A stretch of 64,000 nt of DNA from Bradyrhizobium centrolobii (GCF_001641635.1 NZ_LUUB01000063.1:62001-126000); one strand, 5' to 3'. Counted from the first letter of the stretch, positions 17,199 through 27,504 are shown. Numbers and translations are program-made. The notes: generated from the sequence alone by a model not told the origin.

Positions 17199-18196
17199 AG
17201 CATGCTCGGCAGCACGCGATCCGGCGGCTTGTGCGCGTCAAGGAAAGTGCGGATGTTGATGATCACCTTCTCGCCCATCTCGACGCGGCCCTCGATGGTG
17301 GCCGAGCCCATATGCGGCAGTAGCGTCACCTTGCCGGCCTTGGCGAGCCGCACCAGTTTCGGATTGACCGCGGGCTCGTGCTCGTAGACGTCGAGGCCGG
17401 CGCCGCCGATCTCGCCGGCTTCGATCAGCTTGATCAGCGTGTCCTCGTCGGTGACCTCGCCGCGCGCGGTGTTGACGATGTAGGCGTCCTTGCGGATCAG
17501 CTTCAGCCGACGCGCCGAGAGCAGATGATAGGTCGCCGGTGTATGCGGACAGTTCACCGAGATGATGTCCATCCGCGCCAGCATCTGGTCGAGGCTCTCC
17601 CAATAGGTCGCGCCCAGCTCATCGGCGATCTTCGGCGCCACCGGCCGGCGATTGTGATAGTGGATCTGGAGGCCGAAGGCGCGGGCGCGGCGCGCCACGG
17701 CCTGGCCGATGCGGCCCATGCCGAGGATGCCGAGACGCTTTCCCCCGATGCGGTGGCCGAGCATCCAGGTCGGCGACCAGCCCGCCCAGGGTTTCCCTTC
17801 CGTCAGAATCGAGGCGCCTTCGATCAGCCGCCGCGGCACGGCCAGGATCAGCGCCATGGTCATGTCGGCGGTGTCTTCGGTCAGCACCTTCGGCGTGTTG
17901 GTGACGGTGATGCCGCGCGCATGCGCAGCCTCGACATCGATATTGTCGACGCCGTTGCCGAAATTCGCGATCAGGCGCAGCTTGCAGTCGGGCTGATTGA
18001 CGACGTCGGCGCTGATGTGGTCGGTGACCGTCGGCACCAGCACGTCGGCCGTGCGCGCCGCCTCCGCGATCTGCTCCGCCGACATCGGCGTGTCGTCGAG
18101 ATTGATCCGCGCGTCGAACAGTTCGCGCATTCGCGTCTCGATCGAGTCGGGCAGCTTGCGGGTGACGACGACGAGGGGCTTTTTCTTCACCGACAT
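17195..18196 (-). CDS. D-isomer 2-hydroxyacid dehydrogenase (glyoxylate/hydroxypyruvate reductase type)
   Basis: 333-residue NAD(P)H-dependent dehydrogenase. The substrate-binding block IANFGNGVDNIDVEAA, the nucleotide fold LGILGMGRIGQAVARRA, catalytic Arg in NTARGEVTDEDTL, Glu in DVYEHEP and His in LLPHMGSAT are all present and correctly ordered. The pattern FGNGVDNID and the R/E/H triad fit glyoxylate reductase/hydroxypyruvate reductase (GyaR-like). NHNRR after the second strand (YHNRR), with no Asp there, suggests NADPH use. It overlaps the LysR gene tail-to-tail by 4 nt. Confidence 0.92.
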   Translation of the reverse strand: MSVKKKPLVVVTRKLPDSIETRMRELFDARINLDDTPMSAEQIAEAARTADVLVPTVTDHISADVVNQPDCKLRLIANFGNGVDNIDVEAAHARGITVTNTPKVLTEDTADMTMALILAVPRRLIEGASILTEGKPWAGWSPTWMLGHRIGGKRLGILGMGRIGQAVARRARAFGLQIHYHNRRPVAPKIADELGATYWESLDQMLARMDIISVNCPHTPATYHLLSARRLKLIRKDAYIVNTARGEVTDEDTLIKLIEAGEIGGAGLDVYEHEPAVNPKLVRLAKAGKVTLLPHMGSATIEGRVEMGEKVIINIRTFLDAHKPPDRVLPSML

Positions 18197-18520
18197 GTCC
18201 TGCTCTCACGAGACATTGCGGCCCGCCTCTGCCGCCAAAGGCTTACCGTTCAGGCCTCATTAACCCGGTTGTTCGACACTGCCCTTGCCGCGTCGTCCCC
18301 GGCGTTTCCTTCAAGCTCTCCCGACATTTCCGGCCGGAAAATCGGGACAAACTGGTTATTCAAGTGCCCGTCCTCTCTAGCAGAAGGCCGGGCCAAGACA
18401 AGAACCACGGGCAGGACCTCGGGAACACCCGCGTGGGGCGGGAAAAAGGGCGTGCGGCAGGGTTTTTGGACTTTGGGGTGGGGACCCGGCCTGGCCGGGT
18501 CTCCGACAGGAGACGGGTTG
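18197..18520. other. Divergent intergenic region, no gene seen
   Basis: 324 nt between the divergent hydroxyacid dehydrogenase and SH3-protein genes. Short open frames exist on both strands but none has recognisable protein features. It should contain two promoters. CAGGAGAC just before 18521 is the SH3-gene ribosome site. Confidence 0.6.
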
Positions 18521-19051
18521 ATGGCGTTGGGGCGTTTTTGTTCGGTGATGGCGCTCGTTTGCACCTGGTTGAGTGTCTCGGTCAGCCCCGGGCATTCGGC
18601 GAAGGACAACACCGTCCAGACCGCCAGCGGCCTGCCGGTGCCCCGCTATGTCAGCCTCAAGTCGGATCACGTGAATGTCCGCGCCGGCCCGACCAAGGAC
18701 AATGATGTCGCCTGGGTCTACACCCGCGCCGGCCTGCCGGTCGAAATCACCGCCGAATTCGAGAACTGGCGCCGGGTGCGCGACTCCGAAGGCGCCGAGG
18801 GCTGGGTCTATCACTCGCTGCTGTCGGGCCGCCGCACTGCGGTGGTCACCATGAAGCACAAGGACGATCTCGCGCCGATCTACGACCGGGCCGATGCCGA
18901 CAGCGCGGTTGCAGCAAAGCTCCAGGTCGGCGTCGTCGCGCAAGTGAAAAAGTGCACTGCAAACTGGTGCCACGTCACCGGCAACGGTTTCGACGGCTGG
19001 ATCCAGCAGGAACGTCTCTGGGGGGTTTACGCCGACGAGCAGGTGAACTGA
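18521..19051 (+). CDS. Exported bacterial SH3-domain protein
   Basis: 176-residue secreted or periplasmic protein. A signal peptide covers about residues 1-27 (FCSVMALVCTWLSVSVSPGHSA is hydrophobic and ends in a plausible SPase I site). Two SH3-like modules follow: residues about 40-100 contain YVSLKSDHVNVRAGPTKDN and GWVYHSLLSGRR, and about 105-170 contain a second with KCTANWCHVTGNGFDGWI. Such domains bind peptidoglycan or other envelope parts. Two Cys in the second module (KCTANWC) could form a disulfide. The ATG has AGGAGA upstream. Common in rhizobia; the exact role is unknown. Confidence 0.85.
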   Translation: MALGRFCSVMALVCTWLSVSVSPGHSAKDNTVQTASGLPVPRYVSLKSDHVNVRAGPTKDNDVAWVYTRAGLPVEITAEFENWRRVRDSEGAEGWVYHSLLSGRRTAVVTMKHKDDLAPIYDRADADSAVAAKLQVGVVAQVKKCTANWCHVTGNGFDGWIQQERLWGVYADEQVN

Positions 19052-19089
19052 CGCGAAGCGTCATCCCGAGGCGGCGCGCCAGCATCGGG

Positions 19090-19170
19090 CCCCAATTCGC
19101 AATTGCGAATTGGGGGATCTCGAGATTCTCAGGTGCGCAACTGCGCACCATAGTTCGGTGCTGCGCACCG
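19090..19170. repeat. Cluster of three palindromes in the SH3-irr spacer
   Basis: A perfect 26-bp palindrome (CCCCAATTCGCAA and its complement, 19090-19115) is followed by GGTGCGCA-AC-TGCGCACC (19132-19149) and CGGTGC-TGC-GCACCG (19156-19170). The whole is flanked by GCGTCATCCCGAGG, a start typical of Bradyrhizobium intergenic repeats. It lies between convergent genes. Confidence 0.7.
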
Positions 19171-19250
19171 CCCCGGAATAACAGCGCAAAACGACAATGG
19201 CCGAGACAAGCCCGGCCATGACGATCGCTCTATACCTGACTTAGGGGTTC

Positions 19251-19739
19251 TCAGCGCTTCTTGCGCAGGCGCACCACCATGTCGATGCGCGAAATCTCAT
19301 AGCCCTCGGGCACCTCCGGCATCTTGGACAGCGCCAGATGCGGGTCCTCGATGTCGACCAGCTCGTGGCTGTTCTCGAGGTAATAGTGGTGGTGGGTCGT
19401 CACGTTGGTGTCGAAATAGGTCTTGGTGCCGTCGACGCTGACCTGCCGGAGCAGGCCGGCATCGGTGAGCTGGTTCAGCGTGTTGTAGACAGTCGCTAGT
19501 GACACAGGCACCTTGGCCAGCGTCGCTTCCTCATAGAGCATTTCGGCCGTCAGGTGGCGCGCACCCTTGCCGAACAGCAGCCAGCCGAGCGCCATCCGCT
19601 GGCGGGTGGGGCGAAGGCCGGCAGCCTGGAGCATTTCATTGACGTCGTGCCACGGGCAGCCGGTCAGCGCCGGCTGGCGTCCGGACAGAAGCGCCGCGGA
19701 ATGGGCGTCGTCGTGATGGGGCGCGTTATTCTCGCTCAT
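19251..19739 (-). CDS. irr: Irr, heme-responsive Fur-family iron regulator
   Basis: 162-residue regulator. In Bradyrhizobium Irr represses heme synthesis and controls iron genes under iron limitation, and is degraded when it binds heme. The heme-regulatory motif GCPW is at 27-30 and the second heme site HHH at 116-118. Both agree with B. japonicum Irr apart from a one-residue shift. A Fur-type winged helix (RPTRQRMALGWLL to SLATVYNTLNQL) is intact. I start at the ATG at 19739, which gives the family length; an in-frame GTG lies at 19754. It is divergent from fabA. A candidate promoter with Fur-type direct hexamers lies upstream. Confidence 0.95.
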   Translation of the reverse strand: MSENNAPHHDDAHSAALLSGRQPALTGCPWHDVNEMLQAAGLRPTRQRMALGWLLFGKGARHLTAEMLYEEATLAKVPVSLATVYNTLNQLTDAGLLRQVSVDGTKTYFDTNVTTHHHYYLENSHELVDIEDPHLALSKMPEVPEGYEISRIDMVVRLRKKR

Positions 19740-19775
19740 TTCCAATTTCGGCACGCGTGAACACTAATCCTCTGC

Positions 19776-19804
19776 AATATAAGAAGAGATAGATGCAGAT
19801 GCAA
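19776..19804 (-). promoter_or_regulatory. Candidate irr promoter overlapped by Fur-type direct hexamers
   Basis: Minus strand TTGCAT (19804-19799) and TATATT (19781-19776) are 17 nt apart. Overlapping them, 19803-19786 reads TGCATC TGCATC TATCTC, three imperfect direct hexamers. As I recall, B. japonicum Fur binds the irr promoter at three imperfect direct hexamers rather than at a palindrome, so this fits known biology. An imperfect dyad CTAGAG-TGG-TTCTAA (19816-19830), somewhat like an iron control element, lies just upstream. Confidence 0.6.
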
Positions 19805-20091
19805 GTTTCTCGCAACTAGAGTGGTTCTAATCAGCGGCGGAACCGGGCGACGATCCCGTCATTTTACCGTCATGAGAGTGCTTTGCTAGCCGAAAAGGCC
19901 TGTGTTAGAGAGCGCGTGGTTCCGCTTAACCGATTTTGGTGCTGCCAGGGCATTGAGGCTTGGCCTGCAGTCCATTCGGGCTCGTGGTATTCGCGCCTGA
20001 CGGCGGCAATTGGCGTTGTTGTCCGAACAAAACGGGACCCATTTTCGCCAAAGAACGCCGCTCAATCGGCATTTTGAACAGAGGCTTCCGC

Positions 20092-20613
20092 ATGCTGAAC
20101 AGGCGCAACGGTTACGAATATGAAGACTTGCTGACATGTGCACGCGGCGAGATGTTCGGCCCCGGCAATGCCCAGCTGCCGCTGCCCCCGATGCTCATGT
20201 TCGACCGCATCACGGAAATTAGCGACGCCGGCGGCGAATTCGGCAAGGGCCTGGTGCGCGCCGAGCTCGATGTGAAGCCCGATCTCTGGTTTTTCGGCTG
20301 TCACTTCAAGAATGACCCGGTCATGCCGGGCTGCCTTGGTCTGGACGCGCTGTGGCAGATGGTCGGGTTCTACCTCGGCTGGATCGGCGGCGAGGGCCGC
20401 GGTCGGGCGCTCGGACTGAGCGAGCTGAAGTTCGGCGGTCAGGTGCTGACCGAGGCCCGCAAGGTTGTGTACAACGTCGACATCAAGCGCGTGATGCGGT
20501 CAAAGCTCGTGCTCGGTATCGCCGACGGGTGGCTTTCAGTCGATGACACGATTATCTATCGCGCCAAGGATCTGAAGGTCGGCCTGTTCAAGCAAGGCAC
20601 GACGCTGGGCTAA
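20092..20613 (+). CDS. fabA: FabA, 3-hydroxydecanoyl-ACP dehydratase/isomerase
   Basis: 173-residue hot-dog-fold enzyme that dehydrates 3-hydroxyacyl-ACP and isomerises trans-2- to cis-3-decenoyl-ACP, the branch point of unsaturated fatty acid synthesis. The catalytic pair is His71 (WFFGCHFKNDPVMPGCLG) and Asp85 in the central helix (LGLDALWQM). The start MLNRRNGYEYEDLL is chosen by family length, with AGAGG upstream; an in-frame ATG 132 nt earlier is not needed. It heads the fabA-fabB-fabI run and is divergent from irr. Confidence 0.97.
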   Translation: MLNRRNGYEYEDLLTCARGEMFGPGNAQLPLPPMLMFDRITEISDAGGEFGKGLVRAELDVKPDLWFFGCHFKNDPVMPGCLGLDALWQMVGFYLGWIGGEGRGRALGLSELKFGGQVLTEARKVVYNVDIKRVMRSKLVLGIADGWLSVDDTIIYRAKDLKVGLFKQGTTLG

Positions 20614-20653
20614 GGCACATCAGGAAGAAGACAACGATTAAGGCGAGGCTGTC

Positions 20654-21877
20654 ATGAGGCGGGTTGTGGTCACCGGAATGGGCATCGTCTCGTCCATCGG
20701 AAACAACACCCAGGAAGTGCTTGCGAGCCTTCACGAGGCGAAGTCAGGTATCTCGCGGGCGGAGAAATATGCCGAGCTCGGCTTCCGTTCGCAGGTAGCG
20801 GGCGCGCCCTCGCTCGATCCTGCGACGGTTGTCGACCGGCGTGCGATGCGCTTCCTCGGCCAGGGTGCAGCGTGGAATCACATCGCGATGGAGCAGGCGA
20901 TCCAGGATTCCGGTTTAGGGCCTGACGAAGTCTCCAACATCCGCACCGGCATCATCATGGGTTCCGGCGGCCCGTCAGCCCGCACCATCGTCGAATCCGC
21001 CGACATCACCCGTTCCAAGGGACCGAAGCGCGTCGGACCTTTTGCAGTGCCGAAGGCGATGTCCTCGACGGCGTCCGCGACGCTCGCGACCTGGTTCAAG
21101 ATCAAGGGTGTGAACTATTCGATCTCGTCGGCCTGTGCGACGTCGAACCACTGCGTCGGCAATGCCTACGAGACGATCCAGATCGGTAAGCAGGACGTCA
21201 TCTTCGCCGGCGGCTGCGAGGAACTCGACTGGACGCTCTCAGTGCTGTTCGACGCGATGGGCGCGATGTCGTCCAAGTACAATGACACGCCCGCCACCGC
21301 CTCACGCCCCTACGACGTCAACCGTGACGGCTTCGTCATCGCGGGCGGCGCCGGCGTGCTGGTGCTGGAAGAGCTCGAACATGCCAGGGCGCGCGGCGCG
21401 CGCATTTACGGCGAGATCGTCGGCTATGGCGCGACGTCAGACGGTTACGACATGGTCGCTCCCTCCGGCGAGGGCGCCGAGCGCTGCATGCGCATGGCGA
21501 TGTCGACGGTGAAGACCAAGGTCGACTACATCAATCCGCACGCCACCTCGACGCCGGCCGGCGATCCGCCGGAGATCGAGGCGATCCGCAAGGTGTTCGG
21601 CGTGGGCGAGAAGTGCCCGCCGATCGCGGCGACCAAGGCGCTGACCGGTCACTCGCTGGGCGCAACCGGCGTGCAGGAAGCGATCTATTCGCTGTTGATG
21701 ATGAACAACGGCTTCATCTGCGAGAGCGCGCACATCCAGGAACTCGATCCGGTGTTCGCCGACATGCCGATCGTGCGCAAGCGCATCGACAACGCCAAGA
21801 TCGGTACCGTGCTGTCGAACTCCTTCGGCTTCGGCGGCACCAATGCCACGCTGGTGTTCAGCCGGCTTGATGCGTGA
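20654..21877 (+). CDS. fabB: FabB, beta-ketoacyl-ACP synthase I
   Basis: 407-residue condensing enzyme that elongates cis-unsaturated acyl-ACP made by FabA. The active-site Cys161 is in SSACATSNHC, and the two catalytic His are in NPHATSTPAGD and TGHSLGATG, with the C-terminal GFGGTNATLVF loop. Length and the FabA neighbour make FabB rather than FabF the right call. It lies 40 nt downstream of fabA and is surely cotranscribed with it. Confidence 0.97.
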   Translation: MRRVVVTGMGIVSSIGNNTQEVLASLHEAKSGISRAEKYAELGFRSQVAGAPSLDPATVVDRRAMRFLGQGAAWNHIAMEQAIQDSGLGPDEVSNIRTGIIMGSGGPSARTIVESADITRSKGPKRVGPFAVPKAMSSTASATLATWFKIKGVNYSISSACATSNHCVGNAYETIQIGKQDVIFAGGCEELDWTLSVLFDAMGAMSSKYNDTPATASRPYDVNRDGFVIAGGAGVLVLEELEHARARGARIYGEIVGYGATSDGYDMVAPSGEGAERCMRMAMSTVKTKVDYINPHATSTPAGDPPEIEAIRKVFGVGEKCPPIAATKALTGHSLGATGVQEAIYSLLMMNNGFICESAHIQELDPVFADMPIVRKRIDNAKIGTVLSNSFGFGGTNATLVFSRLDA

Positions 21878-21970
21878 GCCCAGGACGCTGTCATGCCGCG
21901 CGACCCGGCTACGCCAAGGCTTCGCCGGGCGTGAGATCGGAGGCCGCCGAAGCTTCAGTGAAGGCGGCAG

Positions 21971-22064
21971 TCCAGTACGCCGCGGCTTCTTGGCCAACAA
22001 CAACTGTCTCGGATACTGGATCATCGGCTCCAGGGCGCAAGTGCGCACGAGGCGGGCGATGACA
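21971..22064. repeat. Degenerate intergenic repeat between fabB and fabI
   Basis: TCCAGTACGCCGCGGCTT (21971-21988) is the reverse complement of a segment near 56610-56628 in another spacer. The block ends in GGCGGGCGATGACA like other family C repeats. It sits inside the fab run, so the fabB-fabI transcript would carry it. Confidence 0.5.
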
Positions 22065-22089
22065 TCGGAATGATGGGAGCCATCAGGCA

Positions 22090-22887
22090 ATGGAAGGTTT
22101 GATGAAGGGCAAGCGCGGTCTGATCATGGGCATTGCCAATGATCATTCGATCGCCTGGGGCATGGCGAAGACGCTGCATGCCCACGGTGCCGAGCTCGCC
22201 TTCACCTTCCAGGGCGACGCGCAGGGCAAGCGCGTCAGGCCGCTGGCGGACTCGCTCGGTGTGGAATTGGTGCTGCCTTGCGACGTCGAGGACATCGCCA
22301 GCGTCGATGCGACGTTCGATGCGCTGCGCGCGAGGTGGGGCCAGCTCGACTTCGTGATCCACGCGATCGGCTTCGCCGACAAGAACGAGCTGAAAGGCCG
22401 CTACGCCGACACCAGCCGCGAGAATTTCTCGCGCGCCATGGTGATCTCCTGCTTCTCCTTCACGGAAGTGGCCAAGCGCGCCGCCGAACTGATGCCGCAG
22501 GGCGGCAGCATGATCACGCTGACCTTCGGCGCCTCGATGCGAGCGATGCCGAATTATAATGTGATGGGAGTCGCCAAGGCGGCGCTGGAAGCTTCCGTGC
22601 GCTATCTCGCCGCCGATTTCGGGCCGCGCAGCATCCGCGTCAACGCGATTTCCGCCGGCCCGGTGCGGACGCTCGCCGGCTCCGGCATCGGCGAGGCGCG
22701 CGCGATGTTCGCGTTCCAGCAGAAGCATTCGCCGCTTGGCCGCGGCGTCACGCTCGACGAGCTCGGCGGCTCGGCGCTCTATCTCTTGTCGGAGCTGTCA
22801 GGCGGCGTGACCGGCGAGATCCACTACGTCGATTCCGGCTACAACATCATCCTGATGCCGAAGCCGGAAGACCTGAAGGCGGAATAG
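22090..22887 (+). CDS. fabI: FabI, NADH-dependent enoyl-ACP reductase
   Basis: 265-residue short-chain-dehydrogenase-like enzyme doing the last step of each fatty acid elongation cycle. The N-terminal nucleotide motif GLIMGIANDHSIAWGMAK is the FabI type. The catalytic Tyr-x6-Lys is Tyr156/Lys163 (YNVMGVAK), and the tail ends in GEIHYVDSGYNI. Tyr146, the other FabI catalytic Tyr, corresponds to a Phe/Gly region here (TLTFGA), as in some rhizobial FabI. FabI is the triclosan target. It follows fabB after a 212-nt repeat-bearing spacer. A second ATG at 22102 is a possible start. Confidence 0.93.
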   Translation: MEGLMKGKRGLIMGIANDHSIAWGMAKTLHAHGAELAFTFQGDAQGKRVRPLADSLGVELVLPCDVEDIASVDATFDALRARWGQLDFVIHAIGFADKNELKGRYADTSRENFSRAMVISCFSFTEVAKRAAELMPQGGSMITLTFGASMRAMPNYNVMGVAKAALEASVRYLAADFGPRSIRVNAISAGPVRTLAGSGIGEARAMFAFQQKHSPLGRGVTLDELGGSALYLLSELSGGVTGEIHYVDSGYNIILMPKPEDLKAE

Positions 22888-22910
22888 CGCGCTCTTTTCG
22901 GGGGCGCCGT

Positions 22911-23507
22911 CTATCCCGCCGCGATCTTCTCCGCGCGCTGGAATGCCGGTCGCGCCATGCACCGCGCTATGTAAGCGTCGAAGGCCGGGCGCGACGGCAC
23001 CATCTTGAACAGGCGCACGGCGAAGTTCAGACCCGAGCCGACGGTGATGTCGGCGGCGGAGAATTGATCGCCGAGGATCCACGGTCCTTTTTCCAGCGCA
23101 GCCTCCAACACGTCGAACACCTGCGCGGCGCTGCCCCAGGCGGCGGTTGAGGTTGGCACCTCGATCCTGGTGAAGATCTGGATGATGGCCGGCTCGATGC
23201 AGCTCGGCGAGAAGAACAGCCATTGCAGATAGCGCGCGCGGCGCGGGTCGGTCACGGCAGGCGCGAGCTTCGTCTCGGGATAGCGGTCGGCGATGTAGGC
23301 GCAGATCGCGGCGGCTTCGCCGAGCGCGGCGTCGCCGTCGCAGAGCGCGGGCACCTTGCCCATCGGATTGATCTTGAGGAAATCCGGCGCCTTCTGCGCC
23401 CCGGTCGTGATGTCGGTCAGCACACGCTCATAGGGCAGCCCGCTTTCCTCCATCAGCCAGATCGCAGAGAACGAACGCGAGCGGGGCGACCAATAGAGCT
23501 TGATCAT
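22911..23507 (-). CDS. Glutathione S-transferase family protein
   Basis: 198-residue two-domain GST. The thioredoxin-like N-terminal domain begins MIKLYWSPRSRSFSAIWLME, with Ser residues at the usual thiol-activating place, then the cis-Pro block MGKVPALCDG and the glutathione-contact segment GEAAAICAYIADRYP. The all-alpha C-terminal domain has FSAADITVGSGL, the conserved N-capping box. Start at 23507 has AAAGGA upstream. It overlaps the GNAT gene by 4 nt (ATGA), so the two are cotranscribed. Substrate is not predictable. Confidence 0.92.
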   Translation of the reverse strand: MIKLYWSPRSRSFSAIWLMEESGLPYERVLTDITTGAQKAPDFLKINPMGKVPALCDGDAALGEAAAICAYIADRYPETKLAPAVTDPRRARYLQWLFFSPSCIEPAIIQIFTRIEVPTSTAAWGSAAQVFDVLEAALEKGPWILGDQFSAADITVGSGLNFAVRLFKMVPSRPAFDAYIARCMARPAFQRAEKIAAG

Positions 23508-23968
23508 GGTGCGTTTCCTTTGTTCTTCCACCGGTAATACTTCATCATGAAGCCGTTCGACGGCTCGATCGCTTCCTTCTCGAACACAAAGCCTTCGCGC
23601 TCGTACCAGCGCCAGGCTTTTTCGTTCTCGCGCACGCAGCGCAGGAAGATCTCGTCCGGCATTTGCGTTCGCGTGAAGGCGAGCAGTTTGCGGCCGAGCG
23701 ATTGACCCTGATAGGCGGGCGCGACGAAAAGCATGTCGAGATAGAAATTTGCCAGGTGCAGCGCCAGCATCGCGGCGATCGCGCCGTCATCGTCGGCGAC
23801 AAAGAGGCTCCAGCCGTTCTCGATCTCGCGCCGGACGCGCGCCCGCAAATTCGCGAGCAGGAAGCCGCTCGCCTCGGCGAGCCCCGTCGAGACCCAGCTC
23901 TCCATCCAGACGCGGGCGATCTCGTCATATTCATCCGCGCGCGCGGGACGGATGATTGGATCCGACAT
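23504..23968 (-). CDS. GNAT-family N-acetyltransferase
   Basis: 154-residue GNAT-fold protein. The acetyl-CoA-binding motif A is visible as LDMLFVAPAYQGQSLGRKLLAF (Q-x-x-G-x-G/A pattern weakened to QGQSLGRKL), followed by the C-terminal strand EKAWRWYEREGFVFEKEA. Acceptor substrate unknown. It is upstream of and overlaps the GST gene, suggesting a small two-gene operon. Confidence 0.88.
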   Translation of the reverse strand: MSDPIIRPARADEYDEIARVWMESWVSTGLAEASGFLLANLRARVRREIENGWSLFVADDDGAIAAMLALHLANFYLDMLFVAPAYQGQSLGRKLLAFTRTQMPDEIFLRCVRENEKAWRWYEREGFVFEKEAIEPSNGFMMKYYRWKNKGNAP

Positions 23969-24068
23969 TGGGCCTCTCCGTTCAAACGTGCCCGACGCGG
24001 GCGCCGCTATGGATCACGAATGCGCGATCCCGGCCGAGTTAGGAAAATTCGCCGCGAGCCGAAATCGC

Positions 24069-24995
24069 TCAGGCCCGCGCGGCGCGCGCGACTTGTCGCG
24101 GGCGCGCCTTGCCGGCCGACAGGCAGACCACTTCGGAAATCTGCAGCAGTTGGCGCGCTAGCGGGCTGGTCTTGCGCCAGACCATGCCGATGGTGCGCGA
24201 AGGCTGCGGATCGCGGAAGGGTGCAACCGAGACCGAGGCCGATCGTGTCTCCACCGCCACCGCCATCTCGGGAATCAGGGTGACGCCGATCCCGGCGCTG
24301 ACCATCTGGACGAGCGTCGACAGCGAATTCGCATCAAGCATCTCCCGCGGCGGCGCGGATTGCATGTTGCAGAACGACAGCGCCTGATCGCGGAAACAAT
24401 GTCCCTCTTCGAGCAGCAATAGCCGCATCTCCCGCATCATTTCCCGCGACGGGACGGGTGTTCCCTCATCCGCGCCGGGCCGGACCAGCAGGAACTTTTC
24501 CTCGAACAGGGCGACTTCGGTGAGCGACGGCTCGGACACCGGCAGCGCGACGATGGCGGTGTCGAGCCGGCCTTCCACCAGCTCCTGGATCAGACGTGGG
24601 GTCATCGTCTCGCGCACGCGGATGTCGAGCTCCGGATGCATGCGCGTCAGATTCTTGGTGATCTTGGGCAAAAGGTAGGGCGCGATCGTCGGGATCATGC
24701 CGATGCGCAGGCGGCCCGCGAACCGGTCCTGCGAGGCCCGCGCGAAATCGCCGAGCTCATCGACCGAGCGCAAAATGTCGCGGACGCGCTGAGCGAGCTC
24801 CTCGCCAAACCGGGTCAGCGCAACCTGCCGGGCGCTGCGTTCGAGCAGCAGGCCGCCGAGCGCCTCCTCCAGTTCCTTGATCTGCATCGACAGGGCGGGC
24901 TGCGAGATGGAACAGGCTTCCGCCGCGCGGCCAAAATGGGCATGACGCGCCAGCGCGTCGAAATAGCGGAGCTGGCGCAGCGTCACATTGATCAT
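24069..24995 (-). CDS. oxyR: OxyR, hydrogen-peroxide-sensing LysR regulator
   Basis: 308-residue LysR regulator. The helix-turn-helix is at about 5-65 (LRQLRYFDALARHAHFGRAA, SQPALSMQIKELEEAL). The redox pair Cys200 and Cys209 lies in GHCFRDQALSFC, nearly identical to the E. coli OxyR Cys199/Cys208 segment, which forms the disulfide upon peroxide exposure. It is divergent from katG, its expected target, with 114 nt between starts and a candidate operator in between. An Ala/Arg-rich tail follows the conserved fold. Confidence 0.95.
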   Translation of the reverse strand: MINVTLRQLRYFDALARHAHFGRAAEACSISQPALSMQIKELEEALGGLLLERSARQVALTRFGEELAQRVRDILRSVDELGDFARASQDRFAGRLRIGMIPTIAPYLLPKITKNLTRMHPELDIRVRETMTPRLIQELVEGRLDTAIVALPVSEPSLTEVALFEEKFLLVRPGADEGTPVPSREMMREMRLLLLEEGHCFRDQALSFCNMQSAPPREMLDANSLSTLVQMVSAGIGVTLIPEMAVAVETRSASVSVAPFRDPQPSRTIGMVWRKTSPLARQLLQISEVVCLSAGKARPRQVARAARA

Positions 24996-25003
24996 CAGAA
25001 AAT

Positions 25004-25043
25004 CCTATCGCAGCGATCATTAAAGTCAACTTCACCTGATAGG
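25004..25043. promoter_or_regulatory. Candidate OxyR operator between oxyR and katG
   Basis: CCTATC (25004-25009) and GATAGG (25038-25043) form a 6-bp inverted repeat with centres 34 nt apart, about three helical turns. A smaller palindrome ATCG-CAG-CGAT lies at 25007-25017. Tetrameric OxyR contacts ATAG/CTAT elements spread over four adjacent grooves, so the pattern is plausible but not the textbook spacing. Confidence 0.35.
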
Positions 25044-25109
25044 AGCCGGAGCTTAGAGTGTTTCTACTTGGTAAGGGGCGAAGTCTGACCGCCACCAGAG
25101 GAGGTATTC

Positions 25110-27278
<2,169 letters not shown>

Positions 27279-27300
27279 GCTGTCTCCGCGTTCTCGCTCC

Positions 27301-27475
27301 ACCTCTCCCATAGGGAGAGGCATAGCCGCCTTTGGCGGCCGTTCTTAGAAACGCCGAAGCCTAGCTTCGGCTACGGCGAAGCGCCGGGTGAGGGGTTACA
27401 CCCCCTCGTGGGACCTGAACCCCCTCACCCGATTTGCTGCGCAAATCGACCTCTCCCCGATGGGGAGAGGTGAAG
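27301..27475. repeat. Palindromic intergenic repeat (family A)
   Basis: The ends ACCTCTCCCATAGGGAGAGG and CTCTCCCCGATGGGGAGAGG are inverted, with internal GTGAGGGGTT/CCCCTCACCC and GATTTGCTGCGCAAATC palindromes. About 90 bp is nearly identical to the copy at 58643-58769. It lies between katG and pnp, which are convergent. Confidence 0.8.
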
Positions 27476-27504
27476 AGCCGAGCGGATAACCTATCCAACG
27501 CGTT

